In this document: positions 18,704 to 26,210 of the stretch, piece by piece
How the letters are laid out: each line of letters starts with the position of its first letter
How positions within the stretch are numbered: position 1 is the stretch's first letter
Assembly: GCA_030447585.1 (NCBI GenBank)
Contig: JAUJOO010000002.1
Span: forward strand, 141,434 to 197,230
Source of the DNA: Nocardioidaceae bacterium
GTDB taxonomy: Bacteria > Actinomycetota > Actinomycetes > Propionibacteriales > Nocardioidaceae
Direction of reading: 5' to 3'
Length of the DNA stretch: 55,797 nt
The notes under the pieces: model-generated
Databases searched by the model: none
Seen by the model: only the letters and a program-made list of their open reading frames with translations
What the model was told of the DNA's origin: nothing
Program-made: the position numbers and the translations under genes

Positions 18704-19660
18704 TCAACGAGCGGTTACCGCGAGGATCACCGGAACGAACCAGCACACTCCCAGGAGCCGAAGTGCGCGGTCAGCCAGCACCACGTTCTCAGGGGCACCG
18801 GCTTCTCCGCGCTTGATGTGGGTGGCGTAGCGCAGGATGCCCAGCAGGAACGGCAACACCGACACAGAGGCGAGCAGGGAGCCGTCGGTGTCCGGGGGTG
18901 CGAACCGGGTCGAGGCGACGACGTACGCCACGACCGTGACGACTCCCGCCATGATCCAGGTCGTCTGCAGCCAGCTCGCCGAGTAGTGCTGCAGGGAGCG
19001 CCGCGTCCCAGCGGCTGTGCCTACCGTTACGAGCTCTGAGTGCCTCTTGCCGGCCACCATGAACAACGAGCCGGCCGCCACGACGACCAGAAACGGAGGG
19101 GAGAGATAGATCGCGCTGGCTACTCCACCGGCGACAACCCGCAGCAGGAACCCGCTGGACACGACGAGCAGGTCGACTCCTGGCTGGTGCTTGAGGCCGA
19201 GGCAGTACAGGACCTGAACCCCCATGTACGCCGCTATCACGGCCCCTAGCCCCGCCGACCACCACCAGGCGGCGCCAAGCGCAACGGCGCCGAGCAGCAA
19301 CCCAGCGACCTGGGCGACGGTAGCGTTGAGCTCTCCTGCAGCGATTGGACGTCGGCATTTCGTTGGATGGCGGCGGTCGGCCTCGACGTCCAGCAGGTCG
19401 TTCAGCAGATAGATCGACGAGGCGGCGGCACAGAAGACGACGAACGCCACCAGCGTGCCGACGAGGACGTCCGCCTCGAGCAGGGCGCCGGCGGCGATGG
19501 GCGCGGCCGCTACGAAGACGTTCTTCAGCCACTGTCGTGGGCGGCAGGCCCGCACCAGCGCTTTGCCTTCGCGGAGCGGCGCTTGGGGTTCGGTGGCGGA
19601 TGGCCGGGCACTTGAGGTGGAGACTCCCGACTCTTCGGCCGCGTCTGTCACCTCCGCCAT
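18704..19660 (-). CDS. ubiA: Decaprenyl-phosphate phosphoribosyltransferase (UbiA family)
   Basis: 318-residue integral membrane UbiA-superfamily enzyme with 8-9 helices. The first Asp-rich motif is NDLLDVEAD (87-95), followed by RRHPTKCRRPIAAG, the arrangement of Rv3806c-type DPPR synthases. It transfers phosphoribose from PRPP to decaprenyl phosphate, feeding DprE1/DprE2 next door. The N-terminal 30 residues are hydrophilic and variable. ATG 19660 overlaps the stop of a 20-codon upstream frame (TGATG) and lacks its own clear Shine-Dalgarno, so coupling is possible. The 3' end lies two bases from the dprE1 start. Confidence 0.93.
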   Translation of the reverse strand: MAEVTDAAEESGVSTSSARPSATEPQAPLREGKALVRACRPRQWLKNVFVAAAPIAAGALLEADVLVGTLVAFVVFCAAASSIYLLNDLLDVEADRRHPTKCRRPIAAGELNATVAQVAGLLLGAVALGAAWWWSAGLGAVIAAYMGVQVLYCLGLKHQPGVDLLVVSSGFLLRVVAGGVASAIYLSPPFLVVVAAGSLFMVAGKRHSELVTVGTAAGTRRSLQHYSASWLQTTWIMAGVVTVVAYVVASTRFAPPDTDGSLLASVSVLPFLLGILRYATHIKRGEAGAPENVVLADRALRLLGVCWFVPVILAVTAR

Positions 19661-19722
19661 CAGGCAGGCACCGCTGCGGCTGAGGTCGCGTCGAGCCGAT
19701 CCGGCGGACGGGTGAAGCTCAT
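19660..19722 (-). other. 20-codon upstream ORF overlapping the ubiA start
   Basis: ATG 19720-19722 is preceded by a purine-rich GAGAGCGAG and reads MSFTRPPDRLDATSAAAVPA, then TGA sharing its last base with the ubiA ATG. Such a frame could couple translation to ubiA or act as a leader. It could equally be chance, since high-GC DNA gives many short frames. No attenuator hairpin was evident. Confidence 0.2.
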
Positions 19723-19813
19723 CGCGTTCTCGCTCTCATTGACCGATGGGCGGGGTGGTACGCAGCCGTGGGCCATCCTACAGCGGTGGCTAGCGCTGAC
19801 CTGCCCGCTGACA

Positions 19814-21301
19814 TCAGCGCTGGAACGCCCACAGCGCGTAGTCACAGCCGGCACCGCCGCTGGACACCAGCTCGAGCGAGTAGTCGGCGGCCCTCGGGTC
19901 GTCGTGGATGAGCTGGTCGGTCTTGTAGACGCCGTCGAAACGCGTGGCACTGGTGCTCGCGAGGATGAACGCATCGGGACTCTTATCGTGTACGCGGTCG
20001 GCTCGTTCGGCTGCCGTGACTTGACCGGTCTCCTGCAGCACCGCTTCGTTCAGCAGGAAGCTGTCGATCGCAGGCCGCCCACCGGCCCGAGCGGGGACCA
20101 GCCCTGCGTCGGAGATTGCGAATGACGTGTCCGGCGGCGTCGTCAGCAACCAGTCGACCATGTCCTCTCGGGGCGAAACCTTGCAGTCGTTGTACGTCTG
20201 CTGCCAGCGGTCGAGCTCGGACACCCGCGTGGGCAGCAAGGCGACGGCGGCCACCGCGAGAACCGCAGCCGTCAGCAGAGTCCTCCACCACGACTGCCGT
20301 GCTCCGTTGCGGCTCAGCACGGCGGCAACGAGCACCCCGGCCACCACAGCCACCTGTGGCACCACCGGCACGAGGAAGCGGCTCCATCCGTTCGCACTGT
20401 CCATGGTGCCGATCGAGCCGAGCACGTAGATGACCGGCGCCACCAGGAGCAACCGCTGCCTGCCCCTGAGCCGCCAGGCGCCCAGCAAAGCCAGGGCGAG
20501 GAGCGGCGCGTGCTGCCCGAGGAAGGCGAGGGGCACCTCAAGGGCATCTCCCGTACCCACCTTGTAGAGCGCGGAGTTGGGGACCACGTTGCCGTAGACG
20601 ACCCAGCGCACGACCTGAAGCAGCAGCTGTGACACCAGCATCGGTGCGAGAGCGAGGAGCAGGCTGCGTACGACGGGCCGTCGCCACGGCCGCATGAGGT
20701 GGGCGGCCACCAGAAGGGCACCGGCGACGACGAGAGCCTCCGGTCGCAACCAGGGCAGCGGTGCCAGCAGCCACGCCGCGGCGCGCAAGCCGTCGCGATC
20801 CGCACGGGCCAGCTCCAGGGCCGCGGCGGTGAGCAGCACTGTGACGATCGAGGTCTCCAGACCGCCCACCGACCACAGCGCCAGGGGGGCGCAGGTCGCC
20901 GTCAGCACTGCGGCCATGGCGGCCGCCGTCTCACCCACGACCCGGCGTCCGAGCACGTACACGACGAGCACGCAGCCAAGACCGGCCACCACACCGAGCA
21001 GTCGTGCGGAGGCGAGGGTCGGCAGCCCCAGCGCGTGAGCCAGCGCCTCGAAGAGGACAAGCAGGGGGTTGCTGAAGCCTTCGACCGGCTCAGCGTCGCG
21101 ATTCCATCCCCATCCCGCTCCCGAGCCCAGGTTCTCCGCGTAGCGGACCGAGATCCACGAGTCGTCGGCGACGAATCCACGCAACACCCACACCTGCGCC
21201 AGGAACAGCGCGCATGAGCCGGCCACGATCCACCGACCCATGGGTGTGCTCGTCCCCGACGGGGCCTCGTCGACGCGCTCCCGCTCGGCCGTCGTACTCA
21301 C
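19814..21301 (-). CDS. AftB-like GT-C membrane arabinosyltransferase
   Basis: About 495-residue polytopic glycosyltransferase of the GT-C type. After the first helix comes VADDSWISVRYAENLGSGAG with the catalytic-type DD pair, then WNRDAEPVEGFSNPLLVLFE, a signature shared with AftB (Rv3805c) and relatives. About ten further helices and an extracytoplasmic C-terminal domain follow (SDAGLVPARAGGRPAIDS onward). GTG 21301 has an excellent AGGGGGTGAT ribosome-binding site, so I prefer it to upstream starts at 21328 or 21490. Upstream of ubiA-dprE1-dprE2, it probably uses the DPA the operon makes. The acceptor glycan is unknown. Confidence 0.8.
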   Translation of the reverse strand: MSTTAERERVDEAPSGTSTPMGRWIVAGSCALFLAQVWVLRGFVADDSWISVRYAENLGSGAGWGWNRDAEPVEGFSNPLLVLFEALAHALGLPTLASARLLGVVAGLGCVLVVYVLGRRVVGETAAAMAAVLTATCAPLALWSVGGLETSIVTVLLTAAALELARADRDGLRAAAWLLAPLPWLRPEALVVAGALLVAAHLMRPWRRPVVRSLLLALAPMLVSQLLLQVVRWVVYGNVVPNSALYKVGTGDALEVPLAFLGQHAPLLALALLGAWRLRGRQRLLLVAPVIYVLGSIGTMDSANGWSRFLVPVVPQVAVVAGVLVAAVLSRNGARQSWWRTLLTAAVLAVAAVALLPTRVSELDRWQQTYNDCKVSPREDMVDWLLTTPPDTSFAISDAGLVPARAGGRPAIDSFLLNEAVLQETGQVTAAERADRVHDKSPDAFILASTSATRFDGVYKTDQLIHDDPRAADYSLELVSSGGAGCDYALWAFQR

Positions 21302-21414
21302 CGCATCACCCCCTGGCCTGCTCGACATCTTCGCACGACCGTCCCCTGGTCGACGCGGCACGAACGCACCAACAGGTACCGCGTCGGCCGCATCATCGCG
21401 ATCCGAAGCACAGG

Positions 21415-21618
21415 GTCCAACTGTGCCATCGACGCGCCGACGGCTACGCGAGCCCTCCTCATCAGTACCGTCTCGGTGATCTCGAGGCACAGCTGGGAGG
21501 CAGGCAGACCGGTGCTGTCGAGGATCTGGGCAACGGTGTCGGGAAAACCCTGCTGGGAGAACTGGAGAGCGGAGAGAGGTTCACCGAGACAGACCGCGAC
21601 GCCCGGGCGGGGTTTGAG
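21415..21618 (-). pseudogene. EAL-domain (c-di-GMP phosphodiesterase) fragment
   Basis: About 68 codons read HWLKPRPGVAVCLGEPLSAL, then QFSQQGFPDTVAQILDSTGL and PASQLCLEITETVLMRRA, which is the middle of an EAL domain (xNLSxxQF to LEITE). Both ends are missing: no EAL motif upstream and no DDFGTG downstream. The expected VNLS has become LGEPLS. It lies in the 365-bp gap between the AftB-like gene and the coiled-coil membrane gene. The rest of that gap shows no gene. It is not a copy of the full EAL domain at 51015-53333 (different wording). Confidence 0.7.
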
Positions 21619-21667
21619 CCAGTGAGCAGTGGGCACGGGGACGAGGACCAAGGCTAAGGAGGCCAAC

Positions 21668-22087
21668 ATGGAAGGCAACGACTGGCTGTGGCTGATTCTC
21701 GGGCTCCTGGTTCTCGCCGCGCTCGCTGCTGCGCTCTTCCTTGCAGCTCGCAAGCGGAAGGCCCAGCAGGCAGAGCAAGCCGGGACGATTCGGCGGGAGG
21801 CGACCGAACGGTCCACCGTCGTACAAGAGCAGGAGTCGAAGGCGGCGGAGGTGGACGCGAATGCGCGGGCCGCACAGGCGGAGGCCGACGCCAAGGCCGC
21901 CGAAGCCGAGCGGCTGGCCGCGACGGCGGAGCGTCAGCGTATCGAGGCGCAGCAGAACCGTTCCGAGGTGGACGAGTCCTTCCGCACTGCTGACGAGATG
22001 GACCCGAACTCGACGAACTCCGAGCAGACGGACACCGAAACCGGCCAGTACACCGACGACCGGTACCGCGGCGACAACACTCGCTGA
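21668..22087 (+). CDS. Membrane-anchored coiled-coil protein of unknown function
   Basis: 139 residues from ATG 21668, seven bases after AAGGAGG. One N-terminal membrane helix (WLWLILGLLVLAALAAALFL) is followed by a basic stretch (ARKRKAQQ) and an Ala/Glu/Arg-rich coiled coil (about residues 40-100). An acidic Asn/Thr/Asp-rich tail follows (NSTNSEQTDTETGQYTDDRY). The topology is probably N-out with the coiled coil in the cytoplasm. Similar small proteins are common in Nocardioidaceae-like actinobacteria but have no known role. It is tail to tail with marR. Confidence 0.75.
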   Translation: MEGNDWLWLILGLLVLAALAAALFLAARKRKAQQAEQAGTIRREATERSTVVQEQESKAAEVDANARAAQAEADAKAAEAERLAATAERQRIEAQQNRSEVDESFRTADEMDPNSTNSEQTDTETGQYTDDRYRGDNTR

Positions 22088-22149
22088 GACTGTCAGCGGT
22101 CTTCGCGCGTTACCCCAGCCGCCGAGGAATGCCGAGCATCAGCTCCAGG

Positions 22150-22671
22150 TCACCGGTCGAGGGCGTCCAGTCCTCCGATGGCTCGCTCCAGTAGCTCGGC
22201 GAGCTTGACGCGCTCACGCACAGTCAGCGCGCGCAAGACGTCTGACTCGAGCATGTCGGACTCTTGGATGGCGAGCTTGAACAGCTGCCAGCCGGTGTCG
22301 GTGAGCATCACCCGCACCCGCACTCGGTTCTCAGGGTCCGTGAATCGCTCTACCAGGCCTCGCTGAACCATCCGATCCAGCCGATGCGTCATCGACGACG
22401 GTGCGACGTTGGCTGCGTCTGCAAGGACGCTCGGCGTGAGGCCTCTCGCCTCGACGTCTCGTGCGAGCTGGCTCATGACAGCCCACTCACCGGCCGAGAT
22501 GTCGAGGTCGGCCAGCTGCCTGTCGTACCACTGGTTCAGCCGCCGAGCTAGGCCGTGTACGGCTGTCATGACCCGCTGCACCGACTCGTCGCCACCAGCC
22601 GCCACAAACAAGGCGACGTCCTTGCGGTAGGTCTCGCCGGCTGATGGCTTGGTGGTCTTCCTACTGCCCAT
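22150..22671 (-). CDS. MarR family transcriptional regulator
   Basis: 173-residue winged-helix regulator. The MarR core includes LNQWYDRQLADLDISAGEWA, the recognition region LTPSVLADAANVAPSSMTHR with LDRMVQRGLVER, and the wing DPENRVRVRVMLTDTGW. An N-terminal extension of about 25 residues precedes it. It is divergent from the MFS exporter operon, and a perfect palindrome lies between the two genes. A TATGAT -10 element for its own transcript is seen at 22694-22689, giving a very short leader and no clear Shine-Dalgarno. Autorepression and repression of the exporter, relieved by the exporter's substrate, is the expected logic (inferred). Confidence 0.9.
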   Translation of the reverse strand: MGSRKTTKPSAGETYRKDVALFVAAGGDESVQRVMTAVHGLARRLNQWYDRQLADLDISAGEWAVMSQLARDVEARGLTPSVLADAANVAPSSMTHRLDRMVQRGLVERFTDPENRVRVRVMLTDTGWQLFKLAIQESDMLESDVLRALTVRERVKLAELLERAIGGLDALDR

Positions 22672-22703
22672 ACAGCTAAGTGTCCCACATCATAGAGTTA
22701 GAT

Positions 22704-22751
22704 TTCGAAGTATTCCACTTCGCATCTATACTTGCACGTCGAAGTGTTCGA
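22704..22751 (+). promoter_or_regulatory. MarR operator overlapping the MFS-operon promoter
   Basis: A perfect inverted repeat CGAAGT-N5-ACTTCG spans 22706-22722. It sits on a promoter with -35 TTCGAA (22704-22709), a 17-bp spacer and -10 TATACT (22727-22732). A second palindrome, TCGAA-GTG-TTCGA (22739-22751), repeats the CGAAGT half-site near the expected transcription start. The location next to a divergent marR gene is the classic arrangement. Binding is inferred from symmetry and position. Confidence 0.65.
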
Positions 22752-22773
22752 GTTTCAACGAAAGGTGGACTCT

Positions 22774-24054
22774 GTGCTAGGGCGTGCCCGACTCATCATC
22801 GCTGCATCGTTTGCGGGCAGCCTCGGCTGGGGACTGGTGCTTCCCTTTCAGTACGCCTACGTCGTCAACGCTCGCCATTGGGGCGCGACCGCCGGGGTGA
22901 TGACCGGCACCTTGTTCTGCATCGGCGCCGTTGTCGCTGCTCCGCTTGCGGGCCGGCTAGCCGACCGATACGACGCTGGTCAGGTGGCTGTGGGTTGCCA
23001 GCTGGTGGCGGCCGTCGCGAGCATCGGACTCGGGATGGCGAGCTCTGCTGCGATGTTCTTCGCGGCCATTGCGCTCTTCGGGGCGGCCGTCACCGCCTCA
23101 GCGCCTGCCTCGCAGGTGCTCGTCCTCGAGTGCGTCGAGCCACCAGAGCGCCGGAGCGTCTTCGCCTACCAGTTCACCGCCTTGGCGCTGGGGATGGCGG
23201 TCGGCGCCTTCGTCGGGGGGCATGTCATCGACCTCAGCTCCCCCGGAGGCATGTGGACGGCATTTTGGTGTTCTGCCGCGGGTTTCATGGTCTCAGCGGC
23301 GTTCCTGTACGCCGCCTCCCGGCTGGCCGTCCCCCGCGCCCAGACGATGCCGAACGGCAGTGACGAGCTGACGCTGGGCGCAGGCGGGCTCGCGACGTAC
23401 CGGCAGCTGGCGCGGAGCCGGCCGGTGCGACTGCTCGCACTCGCGTCGATGGCGTTGGCGGCTGGATTCTATGCGCAGTTCGAGACCGGCTTACCGGCAT
23501 TCGCCCTGGAGTCTCTCGAGGTGGCACCGAGCACCGTCGGGACCGCCGCGGCGGTGAACTGTCTGGTGATCGTCGGCCTGCAGTGGCTGGTCGTCAGGAT
23601 CACCGGACACCACAGCAGCGCCTCACTGCTGGCCGTCGTCGGGTCGGTGTGGGTCGTCAGCTGGCTCCTTCTCGAAGGTGCGCTCTTCATCACGTCCGAC
23701 AAGGCCGCGGTCGTCTTCGTGCTGGCATTCGCCGTCTTCGCCGTAGGCGAGACGATGTACGCTCCCGTCCTCGGTCCGCTGGCAGCGGCGGTCGCGCCAC
23801 CCGGACTGGTCGGTACGACGCTTGGGGCGCTGGCCGCGCTCCGCACGGGGGTCAGTGCCGCCGGCCCCCTGGTCGCCGGGGTACTGCTCGCGTCCGACCT
23901 GCCGCACGTCTTCGTGGTCACACACGTGGCGATCAACGCCATCGCCGTCGTCGCCGCACTCCGCCTCAAGCAGGCGATGTCCGCCACCGAGCCCGAGAAT
24001 GACCCACAAGTGGATAATGGAGCTCTCGACTCACGAAGGGGCTCTCTTGTCTGA
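22774..24054 (+). CDS. MFS transporter (drug/metabolite exporter-like)
   Basis: About 426 residues with twelve predicted helices. GTG 22774 is preceded by AAAGGTGGA and begins a normal first helix (LIIAASFAGSLGWGLVLPFQ). The loop 2-3 motif GRLADRYDAG matches the MFS motif A. It is controlled by the divergent MarR repressor and overlaps the aminopeptidase P gene by eight bases if that gene starts at TTG 24047. MarR control suggests efflux of a toxic or signalling compound; the substrate is unknown. Its C-terminus is hydrophilic. Confidence 0.9.
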   Translation: MLGRARLIIAASFAGSLGWGLVLPFQYAYVVNARHWGATAGVMTGTLFCIGAVVAAPLAGRLADRYDAGQVAVGCQLVAAVASIGLGMASSAAMFFAAIALFGAAVTASAPASQVLVLECVEPPERRSVFAYQFTALALGMAVGAFVGGHVIDLSSPGGMWTAFWCSAAGFMVSAAFLYAASRLAVPRAQTMPNGSDELTLGAGGLATYRQLARSRPVRLLALASMALAAGFYAQFETGLPAFALESLEVAPSTVGTAAAVNCLVIVGLQWLVVRITGHHSSASLLAVVGSVWVVSWLLLEGALFITSDKAAVVFVLAFAVFAVGETMYAPVLGPLAAAVAPPGLVGTTLGALAALRTGVSAAGPLVAGVLLASDLPHVFVVTHVAINAIAVVAALRLKQAMSATEPENDPQVDNGALDSRRGSLV

Positions 24055-25453
24055 CCGCTTCCAGCCAGCCACCTACCCGGTGCCAGCCAGCGACGCCCTG
24101 GTGAGATTCATGCGCGAGGGCTGGTCTGACGGGGACGACGCGGTCGAGCGGTTGGGAGTCGCCGACTGGGCGCGGGGACGCCGCGAGCGGCTGAGCGACC
24201 GCTTCCAGGGCGACCGGCTCGTCATACCCGCAGGTCCACTCAAGCCGCGCGCGAACGACACCGACTACCGCTTCCGCGCCGACACCGCGCATGTGTACCT
24301 CAGCGGCAACCAGACGTCGGACGCCGTCCTCGTCATCGAGGACGGCGAGGCGACACTGTTCTTTCGACCACGCCACGCGAAGAGCGACGACGCCTTCTGG
24401 CGCGACGGTCGCTACGGTGAGGCGTGGGCAGGTCGGCGACTGAGCCTCACGGAGGCCAGTGAGGTCTACGGCCTCACTTGTCGCCACCTTTACGAGCTTC
24501 CCGATGTGCTGCGCTCGGGCGGTCCCACGCGCGTGCACCGCGGTGTGGACCCCGACGTCGACACGCTCGTCGAGATGCACCCGGACGCGGGCGCCGACCA
24601 GGAGCTCGCCGTCACCATGTCCGAGATGCGCCTCACCAAAGACGCGTGGGAGGTGGAGCAGCTTCAAGACGCGGTCGACTCCACGATCCTCGGTTTCGAG
24701 GACTCCGTGCGCGAGTGGGGCAACGTCCTCGAGTACGGCGAGCGGTGGATCGAAGGCACGTTCTGGCGGCGGGCGCGCGCCAACGGCAACGACGTGGGGT
24801 ACGAGTGCATCGTCGCCGGAGGTCCCCACGCCACCACCTTGCACTGGATCGACAACGACGGCGCCGTCGAGCCGGGTGAGCTGATCTTGTTGGACATGGG
24901 GGTGGAGAACCGCTCTCTCTACACCGCCGACGTGACGCGAACACTGCCGATCTCCGGCAGCTTCACCTCAGAGCAGCGATACCTCTACAACCTCGTGTAC
25001 GCCGCTCAGGAGGCCGGTATCGCGGCGGTCAAGCCTGGCGTGCCCTACCGCGACTTCCACACTGCGGCGATGACGGTCCTCGCCCGCGGTCTCGAGGACA
25101 TGGGAATTCTGCCGGTGAGCGCCGAGGAGGCGCTCGAGAAGGAGAGCACCGTCTACCGACGCTGGACGCTTCACGGCACCGGGCACATGCTCGGTTTGGA
25201 CGTCCACGACTGCTCCGCCGCCCGCAACGAGGGCTACCTCGACGGCAAGCTGGAGCCTGGGATGGTGCTCACCGTGGAGCCCGGCTTGTACTTCCAGGCA
25301 AGCGATCTGCTCGTTCCGGAGTTCTTGCGCGGTATCGGGATCCGCATCGAAGACGACCTGCTGGTCACGGAGGACGGCGCCCGCAACCTCTCGGCGGGAC
25401 TTCCCCGCACCGCCGACGACGTCGAGGCATGGATGGGCGCGCTCATACCCTGA
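24047..25453 (+). CDS. pepP: Xaa-Pro aminopeptidase (M24B, aminopeptidase P)
   Basis: Metallopeptidase of about 468 residues. The N-terminal aminopeptidase-P domain (DTDYRFRADTAHVYLSGNQT) is followed by the pita-bread catalytic domain with dinuclear metal ligands: LLDMGVENRSLYTADVTRT (two Asp), HGTGHMLGLDVHD (His), TVEPGLY (Glu) and GIRIEDDLLVT (Glu). It removes N-terminal residues ahead of proline. I chose TTG 24047 because GAAGGGG lies five bases upstream; ATG 24017 and ATG 23999 are alternatives without good ribosome-binding sites. It is co-transcribed with the MFS exporter. Confidence 0.92.
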   Translation: MSDRFQPATYPVPASDALVRFMREGWSDGDDAVERLGVADWARGRRERLSDRFQGDRLVIPAGPLKPRANDTDYRFRADTAHVYLSGNQTSDAVLVIEDGEATLFFRPRHAKSDDAFWRDGRYGEAWAGRRLSLTEASEVYGLTCRHLYELPDVLRSGGPTRVHRGVDPDVDTLVEMHPDAGADQELAVTMSEMRLTKDAWEVEQLQDAVDSTILGFEDSVREWGNVLEYGERWIEGTFWRRARANGNDVGYECIVAGGPHATTLHWIDNDGAVEPGELILLDMGVENRSLYTADVTRTLPISGSFTSEQRYLYNLVYAAQEAGIAAVKPGVPYRDFHTAAMTVLARGLEDMGILPVSAEEALEKESTVYRRWTLHGTGHMLGLDVHDCSAARNEGYLDGKLEPGMVLTVEPGLYFQASDLLVPEFLRGIGIRIEDDLLVTEDGARNLSAGLPRTADDVEAWMGALIP

Positions 25454-25490
25454 CCCGCCGAGGACGCCGGTGGATGCTGGCAGTTGCGCG

Positions 25491-25829
25491 CTACAGGTAG
25501 AGACCCGTCTGGCCATCCGCGAGGCGTCCTGAGGCGACCGCGTGGAGGTCTCGCTCGCGTAGCAGGATGAAGTCTTCGCCACGAACCTCCACCTCTGCCT
25601 TGTCCTCCGGGTCGAACAGCACCCGGTCGCCGACCTCGACAGTGCGAACGTTGGTTCCGACCGCTGCCACACTCGCCCAGGCGAGGCGGCGGCCCATCAC
25701 CGCAGTCGCGGGGATCACGATGCCGGCCGACGACCGGCGCTCACCGGCTTCGGCGTCCAACGACACCAGAACCCGGTCGTGCAGCATGCGGATCGGAAGC
25801 TTGTCCGCGGTAGGCCGACGGCTCACCAC
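25491..25829 (-). CDS. GroES-family co-chaperonin-like protein
   Basis: 112 residues with the GroES fold: PIRMLHDRVLVSLDAEAGER, then SSAGIVIPATAV, then VGTNVRTVEVGDRVLFDPED and FILLRERDLHAV. The segment after IVIP (ATAVMGRRLAWASVAAVG) differs from the canonical DTAKEKPQ mobile-loop flank, and there is no groEL alongside. It is therefore a divergent, orphan GroES-like protein rather than the main co-chaperonin. The start is GTG 25829. It is convergent with pepP. Confidence 0.8.
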   Translation of the reverse strand: MVSRRPTADKLPIRMLHDRVLVSLDAEAGERRSSAGIVIPATAVMGRRLAWASVAAVGTNVRTVEVGDRVLFDPEDKAEVEVRGEDFILLRERDLHAVASGRLADGQTGLYL

Positions 25830-25857
25830 AGTTGCGGTCCCACTTTCGACCGGCTGA

Positions 25858-26124
25858 TCAGCCGGCCACCTTGCGGATGGTGACGATGAGGGCGATCACG
25901 CCGACCGCCGCGCCGGCGACCTTGAGGACCCGGTCGGTGCGCAGCGAGCCATCGGCGTTGACGAAGGATGCCTTGGTGGTCTCCAGCTTGCGCTGAACTA
26001 TCGTCTGCGGCTTGACACGGTAGACCAGCTGGTCGATCGTGCCGGCGAGACGGTTGCGTGTCCGCGCGATCTCGGCGGCGATGTCATCGGCGGTCTCGTT
26101 GGACGTCTTGGACGGCGGGCTCAA
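25858..26124 (-). CDS. DUF3618 domain membrane protein
   Basis: 88 residues from TTG 26124, which has an AGGAGG site four bases upstream; an in-frame upstream start at 26163 lacks one. The DUF3618 signature ADDIAAEIARTRNRLAGTID then QLVYRVKP is followed by a linker and a C-terminal membrane helix (VLKVAGAAVGVIALIVTI). Family members are small actinobacterial membrane proteins of unknown function. It lies 28 bp before the GroES-like gene in the same direction. Confidence 0.85.
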   Translation of the reverse strand: MSPPSKTSNETADDIAAEIARTRNRLAGTIDQLVYRVKPQTIVQRKLETTKASFVNADGSLRTDRVLKVAGAAVGVIALIVTIRKVAG

Positions 26125-26210
26125 AAGTCCTCCTGCAGGTCGGTTGCGGAGCAAGTCTCGCACGTTGTCATGGCGGTCGCGTTGTCAGTGGGGCGGCAGG
26201 CGCGACGGCT

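Noticed and set aside
21629-21667. Upstream start for the coiled-coil membrane protein
   Set aside because: An in-frame start at 21629 exists, but AAGGAGG sits directly before ATG 21668 and the helix follows at once, so the shorter form is preferred.
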